DNA of 64,000 bases from Amycolatopsis orientalis DSM 40040 = KCTC 9412 (GTDB lineage Bacteria; Actinomycetota; Actinomycetes; Mycobacteriales; Pseudonocardiaceae): contig NZ_ASJB01000096.1 of NCBI RefSeq assembly GCF_000478275.1, forward strand, positions 1 to 64,000. Reading direction: 5' to 3'. Shown piece after piece: positions 31,505 to 38,946 of the stretch (its first letter is position 1; every line of letters begins with the position of its first letter). The notes beneath the pieces are model-generated. The model made no database searches. It saw nothing but the letters and a program-made list of their open reading frames with translations, and had not been told where the DNA came from. The translations under genes and the position numbers were made by a program.

Positions 31505-32154
31505 TCCAGCACGACCTCCAGGACACCCTGATCGAAAACCGGCTCGTCGCGATTCTGCGGGCCGCCGACGCGAGCCGCTTCGCCGATGCGGCCGTCGTGC
31601 TGCAGGCGGCGGGCGTCCGGGTGCTCGAAGCGGCGTTGACCACGCCGGGAGCCCCGGAAGCCATCACGACGATCCGCAAGAAACTCGGCGACGACGTGCA
31701 CGTCGGCGCCGGCAGTGTCCGCGAGGTGTCCGATGTGGACACCGCCGCGGACGCGGGCGCGACGTTCCTGGTCACGCCGACGGTGAATCCGCTGGTGCTG
31801 GAGCGCTCGCACGAACGCGGGCTGCCGGTGATCTGCGGCGCGCTGACCCCGACCGAGATCGACCAGGCCTGGCGCCTCGGCGCGGCCGCGGTGAAGGTGT
31901 TCCCGGTCGCCGCCGTCGGCGGGGTCGCCTACCTGCGCGCGATCCGGGCGCCGATGCCGGACATCCCGCTGGTGCCGACCGGCGGCGTCCACCTCGCCGA
32001 CGTCGCGAAGTACCTCGAGTCGGGTTCGATCGCCGTCGCGGCCGCCACGCCGCTGCTCGGTGACGCGCTCACCCCGGCCGGGTCGCTGACGGATCTGGCG
32101 ACCCGGGCGAGCGAGTTCGTCGCCGCGGCGGCGAAGTACGTCTCGCGCGTCTGA
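31501..32154 (+). CDS. KDPG/KHG aldolase-family protein
   Basis: A 217-residue class I aldolase of the 2-keto-3-deoxy-6-phosphogluconate family. The Schiff-base Lys lies in AAVKVFPVAAVGG; the phosphate-binding PTGGVHLADVAKYL and substrate region VICGALTPTEIDQAW are present. The usual ILR..LE.TLRTP block reads AILRAAD and VLEAALTTPGAPE. Its ATG overlaps the pncA stop (ATGA), so it is co-translated with NAD salvage genes, an unusual partnership. An Entner-Doudoroff dehydratase is not nearby. Confidence 0.9.
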   Translation: MIQHDLQDTLIENRLVAILRAADASRFADAAVVLQAAGVRVLEAALTTPGAPEAITTIRKKLGDDVHVGAGSVREVSDVDTAADAGATFLVTPTVNPLVLERSHERGLPVICGALTPTEIDQAWRLGAAAVKVFPVAAVGGVAYLRAIRAPMPDIPLVPTGGVHLADVAKYLESGSIAVAAATPLLGDALTPAGSLTDLATRASEFVAAAAKYVSRV

Positions 32155-32162
32155 CTCCTTCC

Positions 32163-32224
32163 GCATTTCGTCCTCTGGACGCGGTACTTGCGCGTGCAAG
32201 GACCGCATCCAGAGGACGAAATGC
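32163..32224. repeat. Family B palindrome, copy 2
   Basis: Arms 32163-32185 and 32202-32224 with one mismatch; loop again contains TTGC-GCGT-GCAA. It lies between the convergent aldolase (stop 32154) and secreted-protein (stop 32231) genes. Confidence 0.92.
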
Positions 32225-32230
32225 CTGGGA

Positions 32231-32896
32231 TCAGGGCTTCTTGCCGTACGGGTCGCAACGCGCGGTCCCGAGGTAGATGTCGCCCTTCGCCGGTCCCCCG
32301 CCCTGCGGGAACAGCTTGATGTGCAGCATGTGCGTCACGAGACTCCCGTCGGGCGGCGTCGGCGTGACGGTCTCGTTGACCGTGAGCGATGCCAGCGCCG
32401 TCCCGCCCTTGCCGCCGGCGATGGTCAGCCGGTAGTTCTGCGGGATGTTCTCCGGCAGGGTGAACCCGGTGACGTCGCCGAACTCGATGTAGCCGAGGCT
32501 GCCGTCCTTGGTGGTACTGCACTTCGCCATGAAGGTGCGCACCTTGATCACCGGGCCGCCGAACCGCTTGAGCAGCGTGGTCTCGAACCGCCGCCCGGTC
32601 GCCTCGCCGACGGCGACGGCCCCGGTGCGGCCGCAACGCGACTCGCCGCCGTTGAACCGGGCGAAGTCGCCGATCGACCCGCCCGCGGTCTTCGCGGTCG
32701 ACGGCCCGTCGGCGTCGCACGGCGCCAGTTCGCCGGTGGCGACGTGTTCGTCGCCGATCTCCACGTCGACAGAGCCGACCGACGCCGACGCCGACGCGGG
32801 TGCCGGTTCGGCCGACGCCACCGGGCCTCCCACCGCCAGCGCCGCGGTCAGCAGCGTCACCGAAAGCAGCCGTCCCGCTGTCGTGGGTTTCGTCAT
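32231..32896 (-). CDS. Secreted protein, possibly choice-of-anchor P family
   Basis: A 221-residue precursor. A signal peptide (LLSVTLLTAALAVGGPVASA) ends near residue 29. The mature part is beta-rich with four Cys, and ends in a THMLHIKLFPQGGGPAKGDIYLGTARCDP block reminiscent of actinobacterial choice-of-anchor P proteins. Expected outside the cell. The function is unknown, and the family call is tentative. Confidence 0.7.
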   Translation of the reverse strand: MTKPTTAGRLLSVTLLTAALAVGGPVASAEPAPASASASVGSVDVEIGDEHVATGELAPCDADGPSTAKTAGGSIGDFARFNGGESRCGRTGAVAVGEATGRRFETTLLKRFGGPVIKVRTFMAKCSTTKDGSLGYIEFGDVTGFTLPENIPQNYRLTIAGGKGGTALASLTVNETVTPTPPDGSLVTHMLHIKLFPQGGGPAKGDIYLGTARCDPYGKKP

Positions 32897-33049
32897 GGCT
32901 GGCAGCCTTCACCAAGTATCCGGCCGGCGCAGGCCCACGCCACCCGGACGAGTGGATCGGGCCGGATCGTGAGGTGGCCGACATTCGGTCCGCACTCCGT
33001 CTTCTGACGTTAACCTCGGTTCACATTCGTGTACTCATAGGAGGTCTGA

Positions 33050-33640
33050 GTGTCTTCGCTGTCCGTGGCCGGCCACCGTCCGGTCCTCGCCGACCTCGTT
33101 CCCGGCGCCCTCGTCCGTGACGCGATCCTGGTCGCCGGTGGGGCCGCCCTCACCGGTGCGGCCGCGCAGCTCGTCATCCCGGTGCCCGGCTCGCCGGTAC
33201 CGATGACCGGCCAGACGTTCGCCGCCCTCCTGGTCGGCGCGGCGCTCGGCTGGAAGCGCGGCGCGCTGTCGATGGCGCTGTACCTGGCCGTGGGCGCCGC
33301 CGGTGTCGGCTGGTTCCAGGACGGCTCGTCGGGTCTGTTCGGCGCAAGCGCCGGCTACATCGTCGGGTTCGTCTTCGCCGGTGCACTGGTCGGCGCGCTC
33401 GCCGGTCGCGGCGGTGACCGCACGCCGCTGCGCATGGCGGGCACGATGGTGCTCGGCAACCTCGTCATCTACTCCTTCGGCGTGCCGTGGCTGGCGGCCT
33501 CGCTGGGCGTCAGCCTGTCGACCGCGGTGCAGAAGGGCGTCGTGCCGTTCCTGATCGGTGACGCGCTGAAGATCGCCGTCGCGGCCGCGTTGCTTCCGGG
33601 CACCTGGGCACTCGTCTCGCGGTTCCGCAAGGACGCGTGA
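33050..33640 (+). CDS. bioY: Biotin transporter BioY (ECF S component)
   Basis: A 196-residue membrane protein with about six helices. PVPGSPVPMTGQTFAALLVGAALGWKRGALSMALYLAVGAAGVGWF is the BioY signature, with the substrate loop GLFGASAGYIVGF. It captures biotin for uptake, alone or with shared EcfAT energising proteins, which are not seen here. The GTG start has AGGAGG upstream. Confidence 0.95.
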   Translation: MSSLSVAGHRPVLADLVPGALVRDAILVAGGAALTGAAAQLVIPVPGSPVPMTGQTFAALLVGAALGWKRGALSMALYLAVGAAGVGWFQDGSSGLFGASAGYIVGFVFAGALVGALAGRGGDRTPLRMAGTMVLGNLVIYSFGVPWLAASLGVSLSTAVQKGVVPFLIGDALKIAVAAALLPGTWALVSRFRKDA

Positions 33641-33669
33641 CCGGCCCTTTCACCGCCCCACGCGCCGCC

Positions 33670-33716
33670 ATGAAAGGTCCTTTCCTTGCGAAATTCGCCA
33701 GGAAAGGACCTTTCAT
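33670..33716. repeat. Family C palindrome, copy 2
   Basis: 23-bp arms (33670-33692, 33694-33716) with one mismatch around a single A. Located 29 bp after the bioY stop and 49 bp before dinG, both on the plus strand. Confidence 0.92.
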
Positions 33717-33765
33717 TGCACGGGGCCCAAGATCTTGACGGTGGGCCCGGCTATCGTCTTGTCCC

Positions 33766-35823
33766 GTGCCCAACCGTGCTGATTTCCCCGGCGTCCTCGA
33801 ACTCCTGACCCACGCGGTCGAGTCCGTGGGTGGTGCCGAGCGCGAGGGCCAGGTCCGGATGGCGGACGCCGTCGGCCGCGCCATCCGCACCGGCGAGCAT
33901 CTGGCCGTCCAGGCGGGCACCGGCACCGGGAAGTCGTTGGCCTACCTCGTTCCCGCGATCCGGCACGCGGTCGAGAAGGAGGCCACGGTCGTGGTCTCCA
34001 CGGCCACCATCGCGCTGCAGCGCCAGCTGGTCGACCGCGACCTGCCCCGGCTGGCGAAGGCGCTGAAGAAGCCCCTCGGCCGCGAGCCCACCTTCGCGAT
34101 CCTCAAGGGCCGTCGCAACTATCTCTGCCTTCACCGGCTCGATTCCGGCGCCCCGGACGAGCCGGAGGATCAGCAGCTGTTCGACCCGTTCGCGGTCTCC
34201 CGGCTCGGCAAGGAGGTCACGCGGCTGCGGGAATGGTCGTCCGACACCGAGACGGGCGACCGCGACGAACTGGTCCCCGGCGTCTCGGATCAGGCGTGGC
34301 GCCAGGTTTCCGTCACGGCCAAGGAATGCCTCGGCGCCTCACGCTGCCCCATCGGCACCGACTGTTTCGCGGAGCGGTCCCGCGCCGAAGCGGGCAAGGC
34401 CGACGTGGTGGTCACCAACCACGCGCTGCTGGCGATCGACGCGCTGCAGGGCTACCAGGTGCTCCCCGAGCACGACCTGGTGATCATCGACGAGGCGCAC
34501 GATCTGGTCGACCGTGTGACGTCCGTGGCGACCGGCGAGCTGACCAGCGGCATGGTGTCCGCCGCCGCCCGGCGCTGCGGGAAGCTGGTCGACGAGGAAG
34601 TGGCCGATCAGCTGCTGGAGGCGAGCGACGGGCTCGCCCTGATCCTCGACGACCTGCCCGCCGGCCGGATGGATTCGCTGCCGCAGGCCCTCTCCGGCGC
34701 GATCCCCGCCGTCCGCGACGCCGCGCACCGCTGCCTCACCGCGCTCGGCAAGGACCGGAAGGAAGAGGTCGACGAGGCCACCGCCCGCAAACTGGCGCGG
34801 TCGCTGCTCGAAGAGGTCCACGACACCGCGGTCCGGCTGCTGGAAGCCTTCGACGACGACAACGCGCACCAACGGGACGTCGTCTGGCTGACCGGTGACC
34901 GGTTCTCCACGAACCCGCGTCCGCCTGCGCTGAAGGTCGCGCCGCTCGGCGTGGCGGGCCTGCTGCGCGAGCGCGTCTTCAACCAGCACACCACTGTCCT
35001 CACGTCGGCGACGCTGACCCTGGGCGGCACTTTCGACACCATGGCCCGGCAATGGGGTCTCCCGCCCGGCGGGGCCAGGGTCGAGAAGGCACCGGGCGCG
35101 GCGACCGACAAGGCCGCCCCGGCCGACAGCGACGACGCCGACGGCCCGAAGTGGACCGGCCTCGACGTCGGCTCGCCGTTCGACCACAAACGCAACGGCA
35201 TCCTCTACCTGGCCAAGCATCTGCCGCCGCCGGGACGGGACGGGCTGCAGCCTTCCACGATGGACGAGCTGGCCGAGCTGATCGAGGCCGCGGGCGGGCG
35301 CACCCTCGGCCTGTTCTCCTCGATGCGCGCGGCGAAACAGGCCACCGAGGAGATGCGGGAACGGCTCGACCTGCCGATCCTCTGCCAGGGCGACGATTCC
35401 ACCGGCCTGCTGGTGCAGAAGTTCTCCGAGGACGCGCGCACCTGCCTGTTCGGCACGCTGTCGCTGTGGCAGGGCGTCGACGTGCCCGGCCCGTCGCTCC
35501 AGCTCGTCGTGGTCGACCGCATCCCGTTCCCGCGCCCGGACGATCCGGTCTCGTCGGCCCGGCAGCGGGCCGTGGAAGCCAGGGGCGGCAACGGTTTCCT
35601 CACCGTCGCGGCAACACACGCCGCGCTGCTGCTCGCGCAGGGCACCGGACGGCTGCACCGCTCGGTCACCGACCGCGGCGTCGTGGCGATCCTGGACTCA
35701 CGGCTGGCCACGGCCCGTTACGGCGGATTCCTGCGCGCGTCGCTGCCGCCGTTCTGGCCGACCATGGACCCGAAGGTCGCCCGCGACGCGCTGCGCCGCC
35801 TCGACGCCGCCGCCCCGGCCTGA
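33766..35823 (+). CDS. dinG: DinG-family iron-sulphur helicase
   Basis: A 685-residue XPD/DinG-like 5'-3' DNA helicase. Walker A AGTGTGKS (about 50-57), DEAH box IIDEAHDL, and between them an iron-sulphur domain whose ligands include YLC and KECLGASRCPIGTDC. Helicase motif VI region: ALLLAQGTGRLHRSVTDRGVVAILDSR. It probably resolves R-loops or unusual DNA structures during repair. Position matches Rv1329c. Confidence 0.95.
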   Translation: MPNRADFPGVLELLTHAVESVGGAEREGQVRMADAVGRAIRTGEHLAVQAGTGTGKSLAYLVPAIRHAVEKEATVVVSTATIALQRQLVDRDLPRLAKALKKPLGREPTFAILKGRRNYLCLHRLDSGAPDEPEDQQLFDPFAVSRLGKEVTRLREWSSDTETGDRDELVPGVSDQAWRQVSVTAKECLGASRCPIGTDCFAERSRAEAGKADVVVTNHALLAIDALQGYQVLPEHDLVIIDEAHDLVDRVTSVATGELTSGMVSAAARRCGKLVDEEVADQLLEASDGLALILDDLPAGRMDSLPQALSGAIPAVRDAAHRCLTALGKDRKEEVDEATARKLARSLLEEVHDTAVRLLEAFDDDNAHQRDVVWLTGDRFSTNPRPPALKVAPLGVAGLLRERVFNQHTTVLTSATLTLGGTFDTMARQWGLPPGGARVEKAPGAATDKAAPADSDDADGPKWTGLDVGSPFDHKRNGILYLAKHLPPPGRDGLQPSTMDELAELIEAAGGRTLGLFSSMRAAKQATEEMRERLDLPILCQGDDSTGLLVQKFSEDARTCLFGTLSLWQGVDVPGPSLQLVVVDRIPFPRPDDPVSSARQRAVEARGGNGFLTVAATHAALLLAQGTGRLHRSVTDRGVVAILDSRLATARYGGFLRASLPPFWPTMDPKVARDALRRLDAAAPA

Positions 35824-35880
35824 GTGGTCTGGGACACGGCCGAGTACCGTTAACGGAACGCCGAAGACAGGGAGAACCGG

Positions 35881-36234
35881 TTGTCCCACGAGTCGCCCAA
35901 CGCACAATCCCGGACCGTCAGCGTCGATGACACCGGAGTGCGGCGCCAGCTCGCGGACGGAAGCGAGGAAGCCGTCACGTGGTCCGAGCTGTCCGCGGTG
36001 GTGGTCAGAGTGATCCCTGAAGGCCCGTGGAAGGAAGACGTCTTCTTCATGCTCGCAGGCACCGACGGGAAGGGCACCGCGATCCCCAGCGGCGACCCGG
36101 CCGCCGACGCGCTGATCGAGCGGCTGCAGACGCTGCCCGGCTTCGACAACGAGAAGTTCATCGAGGCCATGACCACCGACGCCGACGAGGCGTACGTGGT
36201 CTGGAGCGCCGAAGGCCACCCCGCCAAACACTGA
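35881..36234 (+). CDS. Small conserved protein of unknown function
   Basis: A 117-residue acidic protein with a beta-strand-rich first half (RTVSVDDTGVRRQLADGSEEAVTWSELSAVVVRVIPEG) and a helical end (DPAADALIERLQTLPGFDNEKFIEAM). The pattern resembles actinobacterial PH-like or YxiJ-type small proteins, but I cannot assign a family. TTG start with AGGGAGA upstream. Follows dinG by 57 nt. Confidence 0.7.
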   Translation: MSHESPNAQSRTVSVDDTGVRRQLADGSEEAVTWSELSAVVVRVIPEGPWKEDVFFMLAGTDGKGTAIPSGDPAADALIERLQTLPGFDNEKFIEAMTTDADEAYVVWSAEGHPAKH

Positions 36235-36245
36235 CCCCGTGTACC

Positions 36246-36269
36246 TCGCAAGTAGTCGACTACTTGCGA
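36246..36269. repeat. Perfect 24-bp loopless palindrome
   Basis: TCGCAAGTAGTC-GACTACTTGCGA is exactly self-complementary with no spacer, 11 bp after the stop codon of the small gene. It differs in sequence from families A-C and resembles a protein-binding operator more than a hairpin. Confidence 0.85.
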
Positions 36270-36301
36270 CGGTCCGCACCCCATCAAGCACTGGAGCCAA
36301 G

Positions 36302-36356
36302 TGCCATGAAAGGTCCTTTCCTTGCGAATTTCGCAAGGAAAGGACCTTTCATGGCA
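36302..36356. repeat. Family C palindrome, copy 3
   Basis: Perfect 27-bp arms (36302-36328, 36330-36356) around a single T. It lies between convergent genes, 9 bp from the OsmC stop. Confidence 0.93.
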
Positions 36357-36365
36357 TCCGGGCAC

Positions 36366-36770
36366 CTACTCAGCCGGGAAGCTTTCGGTCACGGGAATGC
36401 CCTTCTTCAGCGTCCGGCTCACCGTGCACAGCCGCTCGATGGCGCGGTCCACCGCAGCCGCGAGCGCCTCACGGTCCTCCCCGGAAAGCGACGACACGTC
36501 GACGTCGAAAGCGACATGGACGGCGTCAAGCTCCGAAGCGCCTTCGCGCTGGTCCGCGGTCACGCCGACCCGGAACTTCGAGTCCTCCCCGATCCGGCGC
36601 GTGATGAGGTTCTCGGCGGTGACGGCCGAGCAGCCCGCCGCCGCGATCTGCAGCAGTTCGGACGGCGAGAAGGCGCCCTCGGCGCCCTTGCGGCCGATCA
36701 CGACCTCGGCACCGCGTTCGTTGCGGCCGACGAAGCGGTGCTCGCCGTCGCGCTGGACTTCCAAGGACAC
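36366..36770 (-). CDS. OsmC/Ohr-family peroxide-responsive protein
   Basis: A 134-residue protein. The N-terminal Cys-active region is SPSELLQIAAAGCSAVTAENLITRR and the C-terminal catalytic segment CTVSRTLKKGIPVTESF, giving the two cysteines of an OsmC-type thiol peroxidase. I chose the GTG at 36770 with AGGGAAG upstream; it is 11 nt from the upstream Pth2 stop, so the two are co-transcribed. A 320-residue open frame extends upstream but overlaps the Pth2 gene and is not real. Confidence 0.85.
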   Translation of the reverse strand: MSLEVQRDGEHRFVGRNERGAEVVIGRKGAEGAFSPSELLQIAAAGCSAVTAENLITRRIGEDSKFRVGVTADQREGASELDAVHVAFDVDVSSLSGEDREALAAAVDRAIERLCTVSRTLKKGIPVTESFPAE

Positions 36771-36781
36771 GATCTTCCCTT

Positions 36782-37555
36782 TCAGCTCGTCGCTGCCATG
36801 ACCCGCTGAGCGATGACGGTGACCGTCCCCGGATCCACCTCGGTGAAGCCCGCGTCCCGGACCGCGACAACCCCGTCGCGCCGCCAAGAACCTTCCGGAT
36901 CCTCGATCGGGCACAGCGCCTTCCAGACCGCGACCGGCGGCGTCCGCACCGAGCACCGGAAGCCGGTCTCGGCCCAGGCGGCCCGTTCGGCTTCGTCCAG
37001 CAGCGAGGCCAGGATCATCGTCGCGTGCCCGACCTGGGCCGCGCCCTTGCCCACGGTCATCGAGACCTCGGGGTTCAGCAGCAGCCGCGGCACACTGTCC
37101 GGCGCGGGCCCCGGCTCGTCGGCCGGGAGTTCGCTCCCGGAGATCTGCAGCCGCGAGACCTCTTTCGGCGCGTCGACAACGCGGCCGGGCAGCAACGCCC
37201 GTGCTTCGGCGCCGTCGACCTCGATCGTGATGCCCGGCAGTTCCTGCACCGCTTGCCAATGCGCGCCCCGCGCACGGCGGGCGACCTTGCGGATCCGGCC
37301 GTCGACCCACGCCTTGAGCGGATCGTGCCACTCGCCCTCGGGCTCGGCGCGTTCGTCGAGACAGACCGCGACAGCGGCCGCCGCGGCGGCCTCCAACAGG
37401 GCGGTGCGGGACGGCGGTTCGGCGCGTTCCATCCGCAGGATCACCGGCATCGCGCGGACTTCGGCGGGATCCTCGTCTGAGGTGTCCACCGTGTCCTCGG
37501 CGGGCAGGCCGAGCCAGTACGCGTAGCGCGCGGCCAGCGGCTCCAGCACGCTCAT
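36782..37555 (-). CDS. Peptidyl-tRNA hydrolase PTH2-like protein
   Basis: A 257-residue protein. The C-terminal half holds the PTH2-like core LLLNPEVSMTVGKGAAQVGHATMILASLL (GKxAAQxxHA) and the end DPGTVTVIAQRVMA. The N-terminal half (about 130 residues) is rich in Arg and Glu and is an extension seen in actinobacterial members. It probably recycles peptidyl-tRNA. ATG at 37555 with GGAG upstream. It precedes osmC-like in the same operon. Confidence 0.87.
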   Translation of the reverse strand: MSVLEPLAARYAYWLGLPAEDTVDTSDEDPAEVRAMPVILRMERAEPPSRTALLEAAAAAAVAVCLDERAEPEGEWHDPLKAWVDGRIRKVARRARGAHWQAVQELPGITIEVDGAEARALLPGRVVDAPKEVSRLQISGSELPADEPGPAPDSVPRLLLNPEVSMTVGKGAAQVGHATMILASLLDEAERAAWAETGFRCSVRTPPVAVWKALCPIEDPEGSWRRDGVVAVRDAGFTEVDPGTVTVIAQRVMAATS

Positions 37556-37629
37556 GCCTACTCCTCGTAGTGGGTCGCTTTGCGTCGCATGAGCGGGCCC
37601 TGTGTTGAATGATTCGCTCGCAAGCTCGC

Positions 37630-38859
37630 TCATGGCCGTGACAGTTCGAGACCGTCGGCCGCGTCGGCCGCTTCGATCTCGCCCCGCGTGACGCCGAGCA
37701 GGAACAGCACGGCGTCGAGGTACGGGTGCGAAAGCGCAGTGTCGGCGACCTCGCGCAGCGCGGGCTTCGCGTTGAAGGCGACGCCCATCCCGGCGACGGA
37801 AAGCATGTCGATGTCGTTCGCCCCGTCGCCGACCGCGACGCACTGCTCCAGCGAGATCTCGTACTCCTCGGCGAACCGGCGCAGCGCCGTCGCCTTGCCC
37901 GCGCGGTCGACGATCTCCCCGACCACCCGGCCGGTGAGCTTGCCGTCGACCACTTCGAGTTCGTTCGCGGCGGCGAAATCGAGGCCGAGGTCGTCCACGA
38001 GGGACTGGATGATCTTGGTGAAGCCGCCGGAAACGACCCCGCAGCGGAAGCCCATCCGCTTCAGCGTGCGGATGGTCGTGCGCGCACCGGGGGTGAGCTC
38101 GATCGACGCGGCGACCTCGTCGAGCACCGTCTCCGGAAGGCCTTCCAGCAGCGCGACGCGGCGCTCCAGCGACTCACCGAAGTTCAGCTCGCCACGCATC
38201 GCGGCTTCGGTGATCTCGCGGACCTGGGGCTCGACACCGGCGTGCGCGCCGAGCATCTCGATGACCTCGCCCTGGATGAGCGTGGAGTCGACGTCGAAGA
38301 CGACCAGCCGCTTGGCCCGGCGGGCGAGTCCGGCCCGCTCGACCGAGATGTCGATACCCGCCTCCACGGCGGCGTCGGCCAGCGCGGTCCGCAAGGCGGC
38401 GTCGGCTTCCGGCGTGTCCTGGGCGAGCGAGGTGTACAGCTCCAGCCCGGTGACCGGGTAGTCGGCGACGCTGCGGATCGAGTCGATGTTGACGTCCAGC
38501 GCGGCGAGACGGCGCGCGACGTCGGAGAACGCCCGCGCGGTCACCGGACGGCCGAGCATCAGCAGGACATGCGTCGAGTCCTTCTGGCCGATGGCGAACG
38601 GGTCGGCACCGATGGCCGAGCCGATCTTCACCTCGACCTGCATCCCGACCGACGCCATCGCCTGCTCGACGTACTCCTGCAGGCCCTCGGGGTCGCGGTA
38701 GACCCCGGCGAGCACGCCGAGCACCAGCTGGCCGCGGATGACGACCTGCTCGACGTCGAGGACGTCGACGTCGTGGCGCGACAGCACGGCGAACAGCACC
38801 GAGGACACACCCGGCTTGTCGGGACCGGTGGTGGTGATGAGAACTGGTGTCTGCGTCAC
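37630..38859 (-). CDS. serB: Phosphoserine phosphatase with N-terminal ACT domains
   Basis: A 409-residue enzyme of serine biosynthesis. The N-terminal 170 residues contain two ACT-like regulatory domains (TGPDKPGVSSVLFAVLSRHDVDVLDVEQ; LLMLGRPVTARAFSDVARRLAALDVNIDSIRSV), probably binding serine. The HAD domain starts at FDVDSTLIQGE (catalytic Asp pair), with SGGFTKIIQ and the C-terminal VGDGANDIDML metal site. GTG start at 38859. Confidence 0.95.
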   Translation of the reverse strand: MTQTPVLITTTGPDKPGVSSVLFAVLSRHDVDVLDVEQVVIRGQLVLGVLAGVYRDPEGLQEYVEQAMASVGMQVEVKIGSAIGADPFAIGQKDSTHVLLMLGRPVTARAFSDVARRLAALDVNIDSIRSVADYPVTGLELYTSLAQDTPEADAALRTALADAAVEAGIDISVERAGLARRAKRLVVFDVDSTLIQGEVIEMLGAHAGVEPQVREITEAAMRGELNFGESLERRVALLEGLPETVLDEVAASIELTPGARTTIRTLKRMGFRCGVVSGGFTKIIQSLVDDLGLDFAAANELEVVDGKLTGRVVGEIVDRAGKATALRRFAEEYEISLEQCVAVGDGANDIDMLSVAGMGVAFNAKPALREVADTALSHPYLDAVLFLLGVTRGEIEAADAADGLELSRP

Positions 38860-38886
38860 GGGGTCAGTCTCCCTCAGCCCGGTACG

Positions 38887-38930
38887 AAAAAGGCGCGTGC
38901 CTTGCCCCTGTGTGAGGCAAGGCACGCGCC
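38887..38930 (-). terminator. Intrinsic terminator of ctaD
   Basis: GGCGCGTGCCTTGCC (38892-38906) and its exact reverse complement (38916-38930) form a 15-bp stem. On the minus strand five T residues (38887-38891) follow the stem, 17 nt past the ctaD stop. Between ctaD and serB. Confidence 0.85.
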
Positions 38931-38946
38931 GATTCCGCTTATCGGG

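Noticed and set aside
25781..36356. Short peptides such as MKGPFLANFARKGPF read from family C repeats
   Set aside because: They come from the palindrome itself, occur in several frames and strands, and lack a consistent start or ribosome site.
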